A stretch of DNA of 64,000 nucleotides from contig JBBRYP010000008.1 in the NCBI GenBank assembly GCA_038237515.1, positions 18,850 to 82,849 of the forward strand, given 5' to 3'. Position numbers and translations under genes: made by a program. The notes under the pieces are model-generated. The model was not told the DNA's origin, did not search any database, and saw only the letters and a program-made list of their open reading frames with translations. Below are positions 48,320-56,000 of this stretch, one piece after another; position 1 is the first letter of the stretch; each line of letters opens with the position of its first letter. The stretch comes from JBBQDZ01 sp038237515. Lineage in GTDB: Bacteria; Actinomycetota; Thermoleophilia; Gaiellales; Gaiellaceae.

Positions 48320-51300
48320 CTATCCGAGCGCCATCACCCAGATGCCCTGCGAGTGCGTCACGCCATAGAGGCTGTGCGCGCATCTCGCCGTGCAGGCGGT
48401 CCGGCTGTCTCCGACGATCTCGAGGTGCGTGACCTCGAACCGCGGCATTCCGGCGGTCACCGTCCAGCCGCCGGTTCCGCTGCTGGCGCCCTTCACGACG
48501 CCGAAGTCGGTCGCGGCGTAGATGGGCGTGCCGGTCGAGCTGTCGTCGCGGACCAGGCTCGCCACCGGCAGGTCGCCATTATTCGTCGGGGTCGGGAAGG
48601 TGCTCGTCGCCGACTCGACGTTCAGGTTCGTCCATGTCGCCGTTGTCGGAACGCCGGCGGCGGTCGTGAGATCGACGCGGAAGACGTGCCCGGGCGTGGT
48701 GGGCGTCGCCGCGTTGTAACCCGAGTAGGAGATCCAGACCCGGTTCGGGTTCGTCGGGTCGGGGTAGACGTCGCTCGGGAAGCGGGACGGCGAGCAGTTC
48801 GGAGCCGGAGCGGGGCCGTTCGCGACACAGCCAGCGGGCCCGGTACCTGCCTGCGGCAGGTTGTCCAGCCGGTACCACACCACCGACGCCGGGTTCGTGG
48901 CGTTCGCGTTGTAGCTCACGAACACACGACCGCCCGTCGTCAGCGCCCAGAGCGTGTTGTTGTCGCTCTTGTTCCGCGCCATCCAGGTGATGACGCCGCC
49001 CGCGCGGTCGCTCCCGTACGCGGCGCCGGTGAGGTCACCTGAGGTGTCCGAGCCGGCGGCGCCGCCGAGCGGTTGGTAGTCGCCGCAGTTCGGATTGGTT
49101 CCGGAGGTCGTGAACTCGGGACAGTTCGCCTCATAGAAGGCGACGTCGGGCTGGGTCTGCTGCGGCACCGAGGCCTGCGGCCGCCCGGCTCCGAATGCCC
49201 ACGTGCGCCAGACATGCTGGAGTCCGGAAAAGATCGGGTGGGTCTGCTGGCCGTTGAAGACCGGCGGGTTCGGGTCGGGGATCTGCGGCCAGTAGAAGGC
49301 GACCGCCTCCGGGGCGCTGGCCAGCGGGGCCGAGGTGATGACCCACTTGGACGGGTCGCCGTTCCGGAAGTTCGAGTCGCTGAACCCGAAGACGAACTCG
49401 TTGAACATCCACGTCGGCGTCGTCGTGTCGAAGCCCGGCGTGCCGCCGTCGCCGTAGATCACCTGTGTCCATCTCTCGGAATCGCACTTGACCGGCCGCC
49501 AGGTGCCGTTGTCCTGCGTTCCCCCGAGGACGTCGCAGGGCAGCGACGGGTTGTAGGCGAAGCCGAAGTACTGCAGCGATCGCAGCCCGGCGTTGATCGA
49601 GCCGAGTTCCGTGGGCACCCGCGAGGTAACGCGCTGGCAGGTCAGCATCGACCCGCTGGTGAGCGTCCCTCGGAAGCTGCACGAGCGCGAGAGATTCGCA
49701 TACGTGCCGTTCGTCCGGACGATACCGCCGTCCGAGCTCTCGAAGAACTGATTCGGGTTGCTCGGGTTGATCAGGATCTCGTGCTGGTCGGGGTGGATCG
49801 AATGCTGCGCCACCAGACAGGAGGAGATCCCGGCGAGAGCGCACCAGCTGGCCGGCACGTTCTGCCCGTCGTAGGTCATGTCGGTGAACGTGCGGTTGTT
49901 GTTCGCGGGATCGGGGTCGCCGGCGGTCGTCGAGTAGAGGACGGCCCGACCGTTCGAGCGGCCGCTGCCGCAGCCGACGCCCTTCGTGTAGCACGGCAGC
50001 TCGTCGTAGGCGAAGGAGCCGATCACGTAGACGGTGTCCGGCAGGGCCGGGCTCTTCGGCGTGTAGACGTCGTTGTCGTAGGAGCACTGCCCTTCGCAGT
50101 ACTCGTAGGTCGCGAAGTAGGGGCTCGCCGTGGTGTTGGCGGTGAGCTTCTGCCAGCCGTTGTAGACCGCGGGGAACGGGACTCCGTTGCCGGCCGGAGC
50201 CGTCGCTCCGGCGGTCTGGGACGCGAGCAGCGCCGCGGAGGACTGGTTCGCGTTGTCGGTACGCCAGAAGGCGTCGAAGGGCGCGCTGTTTCCGTTCTCG
50301 TTCCCGTCGCCGACGTAGATCCGCGTCTTCGAGTTCTTCGTCGTCAGGTCGAACATCGTCCTGTCGAAGTCGTCGCCCGCCGACTCGTTCGCGAAGACCT
50401 GCTTGAAGTCGGTGGTGGACGCGCCGAGCTCGTTGCCGCACGCGGCACTCGCCGCAGTCGGGCAACGCCGGTAGATGCCGGTGCCCTGCCCGGACGCGTA
50501 GACGATGCGCGGGTCGAGCGGGTCGAGGCCGATGTCGTTGACGGCGAAGTTCGTTCCGGCGCCGTCCCAGACGCGCGTGAAGGTCGCGCCGCCGTCAGTC
50601 GACTCGTAGAGGCCCCATGGCTCGGCGCCGGGGGTCAGCGTGTTCTGGCCGCCGCCGCCGATGTTGTGAGAGAGCCCACGGACGGCGTTCCGACCGGAGG
50701 CGACGAAGATGTGGCTCGGATTCGTCGGGTCGACCGTGATCTCGGAGATCGCGAGGCCGTTGAAGGCGTCCTGCCCGACGGTCGTGCAAGCGTACGTCGC
50801 GTTGCTCGCGCACGCGGACGCGAGCTTGGCCCAGCTGTTGCCGCCGTCGGTCGTCTTATAGATGCCGACCCCGAGCTCGCAGCCGGAGCTGCACGTATTC
50901 GCCTCGCCCGTCCCGACGTAGAGCGTGCTACCGGTCGGGTCGGTGGGGTCGACAGCGATCTTGCCGATCGCGTTGAGCTGGAAGGGCGCACTCAGGAACT
51001 TCCAGTCAGGCTGCGCGTCCAGGGCGTTGTCGGTGCGCCACACGCCGCCGCCCGCGGTGCCGGCCCAGAGCCGGCAGCGCGCGGCCGTGCAGATCGGCGA
51101 GATGGCGAGAGCGGGCGTTCTCGAGGCCGGGACGTAGGGCGCACCCGAGAAGTTCAGGAGTCCGGGCTCTGTCGGGATCGTCGGTCCGTACGGCTGCCAG
51201 ATGCCGACCAGGGCGGGGTTCGGCGCGGACGACACGTCCGGCGTCCGGGAGGCGATCGCGTCGAACGTCCGGGCCGCGGAGCGTTGCCACCGCGGGTCGA

Positions 51301-51535
51301 TCTGCTTGTACGGGTAGGCGCGTGAGGCGAACTGGTACGCGTCCCAGCTCAGAGCCTCGTTGCCGTTCCGAAACCGGGCGGCGGCGGACGAGTCGGGATC
51401 CTTGCTCTTCGCCAAGAAGAGCGACGGCGCCGCAGATCGGCCCGAGTGGGAGACGAGGCCGACACTGGCGGCTGCGCCGAGCGCGCACACGGCGGCTGCT
51501 GCGACCACGAGACCCCGGAAACGACGCCTGGACAT
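48320..51535 (-). CDS. Giant secreted/anchored Asp-box protein 2 (with in-frame RHH leader)
   Basis: 1,071 aa from ATG 51535 (RBS GAGGGGAG). MSRRRFRGLVVAAAAVCALG is a signal peptide/anchor; Asp boxes include KTTDGGNSWAKL near residue 228 and ESTDGGATFTRVW near 325; it ends GIWVMALG. Paralog of the genes on both sides. Unusual: the frame is open upstream of this ATG and encodes, from a TTG at 51703, an Arc-like ribbon-helix-helix domain with no stop before the ATG (see separate entry), so a 1,127-aa form with a cytosolic DNA-binding domain is possible. A 62-bp gap separates it from paralog 1. Confidence 0.85.
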   Translation of the reverse strand: MSRRRFRGLVVAAAAVCALGAAASVGLVSHSGRSAAPSLFLAKSKDPDSSAAARFRNGNEALSWDAYQFASRAYPYKQIDPRWQRSAARTFDAIASRTPDVSSAPNPALVGIWQPYGPTIPTEPGLLNFSGAPYVPASRTPALAISPICTAARCRLWAGTAGGGVWRTDNALDAQPDWKFLSAPFQLNAIGKIAVDPTDPTGSTLYVGTGEANTCSSGCELGVGIYKTTDGGNSWAKLASACASNATYACTTVGQDAFNGLAISEITVDPTNPSHIFVASGRNAVRGLSHNIGGGGQNTLTPGAEPWGLYESTDGGATFTRVWDGAGTNFAVNDIGLDPLDPRIVYASGQGTGIYRRCPTAASAACGNELGASTTDFKQVFANESAGDDFDRTMFDLTTKNSKTRIYVGDGNENGNSAPFDAFWRTDNANQSSAALLASQTAGATAPAGNGVPFPAVYNGWQKLTANTTASPYFATYEYCEGQCSYDNDVYTPKSPALPDTVYVIGSFAYDELPCYTKGVGCGSGRSNGRAVLYSTTAGDPDPANNNRTFTDMTYDGQNVPASWCALAGISSCLVAQHSIHPDQHEILINPSNPNQFFESSDGGIVRTNGTYANLSRSCSFRGTLTSGSMLTCQRVTSRVPTELGSINAGLRSLQYFGFAYNPSLPCDVLGGTQDNGTWRPVKCDSERWTQVIYGDGGTPGFDTTTPTWMFNEFVFGFSDSNFRNGDPSKWVITSAPLASAPEAVAFYWPQIPDPNPPVFNGQQTHPIFSGLQHVWRTWAFGAGRPQASVPQQTQPDVAFYEANCPEFTTSGTNPNCGDYQPLGGAAGSDTSGDLTGAAYGSDRAGGVITWMARNKSDNNTLWALTTGGRVFVSYNANATNPASVVWYRLDNLPQAGTGPAGCVANGPAPAPNCSPSRFPSDVYPDPTNPNRVWISYSGYNAATPTTPGHVFRVDLTTAAGVPTTATWTNLNVESATSTFPTPTNNGDLPVASLVRDDSSTGTPIYAATDFGVVKGASSGTGGWTVTAGMPRFEVTHLEIVGDSRTACTARCAHSLYGVTHSQGIWVMALG

Positions 51536-51703
51536 TCTTCTCCCCTCGTTGGACGTTCCTCGATCCGGCTCAGTCAGCGAGAGCGTCAACCGGTGCAGGA
51601 TCTCCGCATTGAACGATCGCCCGGCGCTCGACGCCGACGCAGCGACACGCCGCCTGAGTTCCTCCGGCATCCGGAGGAGGTAGCGGTATCTGTCGGTGGC
51701 CAA
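51536..51703 (-). other. In-frame Arc-like ribbon-helix-helix coding stretch before Asp-box gene 2
   Basis: From TTG 51703 it reads LATDRYRYLLRMPEELRRRV, then AASASSAGRSFNAEILHRLT and LSLTEPDRGTSNEGRR, and runs without stop into the ATG of the Asp-box gene. The pattern strand (YRYLLRMP), helix A (EELRRRVAASASSAGR), helix B (SFNAEILHRLTLSL) is that of the Arc repressor fold, including the conserved Gly-Arg-Ser-x-Asn-x-Glu-Ile turn. Whether it is translated as part of the giant protein, as a separate peptide, or not at all cannot be decided here. No good ribosome-binding site was seen before the TTG. Confidence 0.6.
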
Positions 51704-51818
51704 GCGGGCGGGTGGGTGATATCCGTCGTTCCCTGGCCGCGCCCTGCTGCGGGGCTGCCGAGAAGCTCGTGTTATATCCGGAAACGGGCCGGCGCGCAGC
51801 AACACTCGATCCGGAAAT

Positions 51819-51849
51819 GCGAGAGGGCCGCACTTGGCGGCCCTCTCGC
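51819..51849 (-). terminator. Terminator of Asp-box gene 3, GAGGGCC stem family
   Basis: GCGAGAGGGCCGC, five loop bases, GCGGCCCTCTCGC: perfect 13-bp stem, 18 bp after the gene 3 stop. Same core as the groL and lipA terminators. Confidence 0.8.
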
Positions 51850-51867
51850 TTCCCAGTCCGGGGGCGA

Positions 51868-54800
51868 CTACCCCAGGCTCATCACCCACATTCCCTGGGA
51901 ATGCGTGACGGCGTAGAGCGCGTGCGCGCAGTTCGCGACGCACGAGTCGCGCGTGCCGAGAACCGGAGTGAGGTGCGTGACCTCGAACTTCGGCATTCCG
52001 GCAGTGGTCGACCAGCTGTACGTGTTCGGCGGGCTCGGCGGCGAGGCCTGCGGCGTACCCTTGAGGACGCCGAAGTCGGTCGCCACGTACAGGTTGCCGG
52101 TGGCGTCGTCACGGATGACGTCGTTGGCCGGCAGGTCTGCGTTCCCGCTCGGCGAGGGCAGCAGGTTCGCTCCCTCGACGTTCAGGTTCGTGAACGTCGC
52201 GTTGGTCGGGACACCGGCCGCCGTCGTGACGTCCACCTGGAACACGTGCCCCGGCGTCGTCGGCGTCGCCGCGTTGAAGCCGGAGTACGCGAGGTACGCC
52301 CGGTTCGGGGTCAGCGGCGAGACGTAGATGCCGACCGGCGGACGCGAGGGCGAAGCGGTGGCTCCGGCCATGTTGTCGAGCCGGTACCAGACGACCGTCG
52401 CGGGGTCGGTCGCGTTCGCGTTGTAGGTCACGAAGACGCGGCCGGCGGAGGTCGCCGCCCACATCGTCTGGTTGTCGGCCTTGCTCCGCGCGAGGTACGA
52501 GACGGCGCCGCCCGTGCGGTCGGAGCCGTACGCGGTGCCCGCGAGGTCGCCGGCGGTGTTCAGGCCGGCCGCCCCGCCGAGCGGCTGGAAGTCACCGCAG
52601 GTCGGGTCGGCGCCGGAGGTCGTGAACTCGGGGCAGTTCGCCTCGTAGAACGCGATGTCCGGTGTGGTCTGTTGCGGCACGGTCTGCGGATTCCCTGCCC
52701 CGAACGCCCACGAGCGCCAGACGTGCCGGGCCCCGGAGAAGATCGGGTGGGTCTGCTGACCGTTGTAGAGCGGCGGATTCGGGTCCTGGATCTGCGGCCA
52801 GTAGAACGCGATGAACGGCTGCTCGGTCGACGCGGCGATGTCGCCGGTGATGATGACCCACTTCGTCGGTTCCCCGTTCTTGAAGTTCGCGTCGGCGAAG
52901 CCCGCCGTGAACTCGTTGAACATCCAGTTGCCGTTCTTGGCGTCGAACCCGGCGTTGCCGCCGTCGCCGTAGATCTGCTGCTTCCACGTCTGCGAGTCGC
53001 AGGTCCCCTGCGGCCGCCACGTGCCGTTGTCCTGCGTTCCGACGATGTAGTCACACGGCTGGTTCGGGTTGAAGCCGCCGCCGATGAACTGGAGGGTGCT
53101 CCCGTAGCCGTTCGTGTTGTCCTTGATCAGCGTGTTCGGGATCCGCGACAGCAGCTTCTGGCACTGCGGCAGATTCGCCGCGCTGAGGCCGCGGAAGGAG
53201 CATGCCCTCGACAGGTTGGTGAACCCGTTGACGTTGTGGGCGATACCGCCGTCCGAGCCCTCCCAGAAGGAGAGCGGGTTCCGCGGATCGGTGACGATCT
53301 CGTGCTGATCGGGGTGGATCGAGTGGTGCGCCACGAGGCAGCTCGAGAACCCCGGCAGTGCGCAGTAGTTGGCCGCTACGTTCTGCGCGTCGGCCTGCAT
53401 GTCGGTGAACGTCCGGCTGCCGTTGCCCGGGTCCGGGTCGCCCGCCGTCGTCGAGAGCAGGACGCCTCGGCCGTTCGAGATGCCCGACCCGCAGCCGACA
53501 CCCTTCGTGTAGCAAGGAATCTCGCCGTACGAATAGGAGCCGAGCACGTACACCGTGTCGGGCGCGGAGGTCCCGAGCTGAGGGGACTTCGGCGAGTAGA
53601 CGTCCTGGTCGTACCAGCACTGGCCGGTGCAGAAGTTCTGCGTGGCGTAGTACGGGCTCGCGACCGATGCGGAGGTCAGCTTCTGCCAGCCGTTGTAGGT
53701 CGTGGGATACGGATTGCCGTTCCCGGCCGGTGCCGTCGCACCTGCCCCCTCGGTCGCGAGGAGCGCGGCGGCGGTTTGGTTGGCGTTGTCAGTCCGCCAG
53801 AAGGCCGCGGGCGGTCCATCGCCCTGGCCACCGTCGGTCAGGTATATGCGCGTCTTGGCAAGGGGCCCACTGAGCTTGACGAGCTCGAACATCGTCCGGC
53901 CGGTCAGGGTGCCGAAGTTGTGCTCGGTGTTGAAGACCTGCTGGAAGTCGGTCTGGCCGGTCCCGGCCTCGCCGCCGCACGCAGGGCTTCCGCCGACCGG
54001 GCATCGCCTGACGACGCCGGCGTCGAAGCCGGAGGCGTAGACGACCCGCGGGTCGATCGGGTCGAGGCCGAGGTCGATCGCGCCGAACGGGCCGGCGCTC
54101 CAGATCTCGGTGAACGTGGCTCCGCCGTCGGTGGACTCGTAGACGCCCCACGCGTTCGCGGGCTCGGTGCTCGGCTGCGTTCCCGTGAGCCCGATGATCG
54201 ACGAGATCCCGCGGCGGGCACGGCTCGACGAAACCAGGATGTGGCTCGGATTCGTCGGATCGATCTCGATGCGGGCCACGGCCCGGCCGAGGAACGCATC
54301 CTGGCCGGGGAAGGCGCAGGCGTACGTTGCGTTGCTCGCGCACGAGGCCGGCAGCTGGACCCAGCTGTTGCCGCCGTTGTCGGAGCGGTAGATGCCGACG
54401 CCCGCCTCGCAGCCGGAGCCGCAGCGGTTCGGCTCACCGGTGCCGACGTAGAGCCGGTTGCCGGTGATGTCGTTCGGGTCGAGCATGATCGTCCCGATCG
54501 AGTTCTGCGCGAAGGGCGAGCTGATGTACTGCCAGCTCGGAGCGGAGTCGAGCGCGTTGTCCGTGCGCCAGATCCCGCCGCCGACCGGTCCCGCCCACAT
54601 GCGGCACTGCGAGGCGTTGCAGGCAGGTGAGATCGCAAGCGATGCGGTGCGGCCCGCAGTTGCGTCCTCCGCGCCGAAGAAGTTCAGGACTCCGGGCTCG
54701 ATCGCCTGCTGCTGCGGCCCGTACTGCTGCCACACGTTGAGGATCCCCGGGTTCGGAGCCGTCTTCGGCGGACCCTCCGCGGCGGCCGGCTTGCGCGTGC

Positions 54801-55104
54801 TCCGGGCCGCGATTCGGTCGAAGGTCGCCTTCGCGTTCTGCACCCAGTTCGGGTTCGCGAAGTCCGCGGGGTACGCGCGGAGCGCGGAGCGATAGTCGTC
54901 GTAGGTGATGTTCTTGAGCGAGATCGCTTCGTTTCCACCGCCGAAGCGGGTCTGCGAACTCGCGTCCCTATCCACGGCGAACTTCGCCGGGCGCTGGGCC
55001 TTCGACGTCGAGCTCGTCGTCATGAAGGCCGCAGCGAGTGCGACCCCCGCCACGGCAAGCGCCGCAACGGCGACGACGAAGACTCGAAACCGTCTTCGTG
55101 TCAT
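51868..55104 (-). CDS. Giant secreted/anchored Asp-box protein 3
   Basis: 1,078 aa, first in the direction of transcription. MTRRRFRVFVVAVAALAVAGVALAA is a signal peptide/anchor. Asp boxes: RSDNGGNSWVQL, ESTDGGATFTEIW, GSDGGIAHNVNG; shared blocks SIHPDQHEIV, GTQDNGTWRPQG, IYGDGGNAGFD, QTHPIFSGARHVWRSWAFGA; ends GMWVMSLG. ATG at 55104 follows GAGGAGAG. The leader upstream contains a frameshifted relic of the RHH stretch seen before gene 2. Function unknown; repeated gene duplication suggests a surface role under diversifying use. Confidence 0.85.
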   Translation of the reverse strand: MTRRRFRVFVVAVAALAVAGVALAAAFMTTSSTSKAQRPAKFAVDRDASSQTRFGGGNEAISLKNITYDDYRSALRAYPADFANPNWVQNAKATFDRIAARSTRKPAAAEGPPKTAPNPGILNVWQQYGPQQQAIEPGVLNFFGAEDATAGRTASLAISPACNASQCRMWAGPVGGGIWRTDNALDSAPSWQYISSPFAQNSIGTIMLDPNDITGNRLYVGTGEPNRCGSGCEAGVGIYRSDNGGNSWVQLPASCASNATYACAFPGQDAFLGRAVARIEIDPTNPSHILVSSSRARRGISSIIGLTGTQPSTEPANAWGVYESTDGGATFTEIWSAGPFGAIDLGLDPIDPRVVYASGFDAGVVRRCPVGGSPACGGEAGTGQTDFQQVFNTEHNFGTLTGRTMFELVKLSGPLAKTRIYLTDGGQGDGPPAAFWRTDNANQTAAALLATEGAGATAPAGNGNPYPTTYNGWQKLTSASVASPYYATQNFCTGQCWYDQDVYSPKSPQLGTSAPDTVYVLGSYSYGEIPCYTKGVGCGSGISNGRGVLLSTTAGDPDPGNGSRTFTDMQADAQNVAANYCALPGFSSCLVAHHSIHPDQHEIVTDPRNPLSFWEGSDGGIAHNVNGFTNLSRACSFRGLSAANLPQCQKLLSRIPNTLIKDNTNGYGSTLQFIGGGFNPNQPCDYIVGTQDNGTWRPQGTCDSQTWKQQIYGDGGNAGFDAKNGNWMFNEFTAGFADANFKNGEPTKWVIITGDIAASTEQPFIAFYWPQIQDPNPPLYNGQQTHPIFSGARHVWRSWAFGAGNPQTVPQQTTPDIAFYEANCPEFTTSGADPTCGDFQPLGGAAGLNTAGDLAGTAYGSDRTGGAVSYLARSKADNQTMWAATSAGRVFVTYNANATDPATVVWYRLDNMAGATASPSRPPVGIYVSPLTPNRAYLAYSGFNAATPTTPGHVFQVDVTTAAGVPTNATFTNLNVEGANLLPSPSGNADLPANDVIRDDATGNLYVATDFGVLKGTPQASPPSPPNTYSWSTTAGMPKFEVTHLTPVLGTRDSCVANCAHALYAVTHSQGMWVMSLG

Positions 55105-55268
55105 TCTTCTCTCCTCGATCGTGGTTGTCTGCGACAGCTCGAGCAGCTGCGCGAGCCGATGCGGAATCTCAACACTGAACGAACCGCCCCGAACTCGGCG
55201 CGGCGGTGAAGACCTGTTCCTTCCGAAATGCCAACGGCATCCAGTGGAGGTAGCGAAATGCCTCTCTC
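55105..55268 (-). pseudogene. Frameshifted relic of the RHH leader before Asp-box gene 3
   Basis: On the minus strand one frame reads EAFRYLHWMPLAFRKEQVFT followed by AAPSSGRFVQC and a stop. Shifting frame near the GR gives SFSVEIPHRLAQLLELS, then TTTIEERRMTRRRF into the gene 3 start. Aligned with the leader of gene 2 (YRYLLRMPEELRRR..AASASSAGR..SFNAEILHRL..RRMSRRRF) the relation is evident, so the ancestral gene probably carried the RHH stretch and this copy decayed. Confidence 0.55.
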
Positions 55269-55481
55269 GAACCCACCCTATCCCCCGCGGTATTTGGACT
55301 CGAACCCTCTATTCCTGCCGTCCCGCAGCCGTTTGCGGGCCGCAGGATAACCGCGGTCCCTCTCCGGGTGGTCAAGGCAACCGAGAATACACCACCTGGG
55401 CCGGCGACATCAACGCAGGATCGCAGGTGATATCAGGCCCGGCAGGTTGCGAAACTGGAGAGTTGGGGCATAATCGTTGCC
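55105..55481. other. 377-bp divergent gap upstream of Asp-box gene 3
   Basis: Contains the RHH relic (55105-55268) and the promoter regions of gene 3 and of the 126-aa secreted protein. No clear promoter hexamers or palindromes were seen in 55269-55481; it is AT-richer than its surroundings. Confidence 0.5.
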
Positions 55482-55862
55482 ATGAGACGCATACTCACAG
55501 CTCTTGCAGTCCTCGCAGCCTTCGCGGCCGTGGCCTCTTCCGTCGGCGCCGCCTCCTCGGCGAAGCCGGTCCTGCGCATCGCCGACACCTCGCCGCTCGT
55601 GATCCGGGGGGCGAACTTCGAGCCCTCGGAGAGGGTGTCCGTCGTCGCACAGGCGCATCCGGCCAGCGGCAAGATGATGCGCGTGACTCGAAGCACGGTG
55701 GCGACCGGGAACGGCGGCTTCCTCGTGACGATCGCGGGCGTCGACGCGAACAGCTGCGCCGGGTTCTCGATCGTCGCGGTCGGGAACGACGGCAGCCACG
55801 CGACCTTCAAGCGGGTGCCGGGCAAGTGCCCGTCGCTCGGCCTGAAGCCGACGCTTCGCTAG
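55482..55862 (+). CDS. Small secreted protein of unknown function
   Basis: 126 aa. Signal peptide MRRILTALAVLAAFAAVASS with AxA-type cleavage region, then a beta-rich domain, LVIRGANFEPSERVSVVAQA and GNGGFLVTIAGVDANSCAGF, with two cysteines probably forming a disulfide. The layout resembles small Ig-like (IPT or invasin-type) modules. Divergent from the Asp-box array; a functional link is possible only by position. Confidence 0.6.
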   Translation: MRRILTALAVLAAFAAVASSVGAASSAKPVLRIADTSPLVIRGANFEPSERVSVVAQAHPASGKMMRVTRSTVATGNGGFLVTIAGVDANSCAGFSIVAVGNDGSHATFKRVPGKCPSLGLKPTLR

Positions 55863-55913
55863 GCGCCGCTTATCGGCGCCGCCTTCAGGACGTGCGGGCT
55901 CCGCCCGTACGTC
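55862..55913 (+). terminator. Two hairpins after the 126-aa secreted protein gene
   Basis: GGCGCCG/CGGCGCC (55862-55880, overlapping the TAG stop) and the 11-bp stem GACGTGCGGGC, loop TCC, GCCCGTACGTC (55889-55913, one G-T pair). Followed by TCTGTCTGC, a weak T-rich run. Confidence 0.6.
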
Positions 55914-55986
55914 TGTCTGCGCCGCCGGCCGTGAGCGTATGTGTTTACCGCCCCACGCTCCTAGGTAAGCCCGATGGGCATGGAGG

Positions 55987-56000
55987 CGCCGCTAGCGGCG
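55987..56000. terminator. 14-bp palindrome centred on the fumC stop codon
   Basis: CGCCGCTAGCGGCG is a perfect palindrome; the fumC stop (55992-55994 on the minus strand) lies at its centre. Another case of a stop codon built into a palindrome in this window. Confidence 0.45.

Larger units (their letters stand above)
51536..51867. other. 332-bp gap between Asp-box genes 2 and 3
   Basis: Holds the RHH stretch (51536-51703) and the terminator of gene 3 (51819-51849). The part between, 51704-51818, should contain a promoter for gene 2; a TATAAC hexamer on the minus strand near 51775 is a possible -10 but no matching -35 at normal spacing was found. Confidence 0.55.

Noticed and set aside
51712..54630. 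972-codon open frame on the plus strand opposite Asp-box gene 3
   Set aside because: Val/Arg/Gly/Ala-biased mirror frame of a conserved gene; the same happens opposite genes 1 and 2. Codon third-position GC fits the minus-strand genes.
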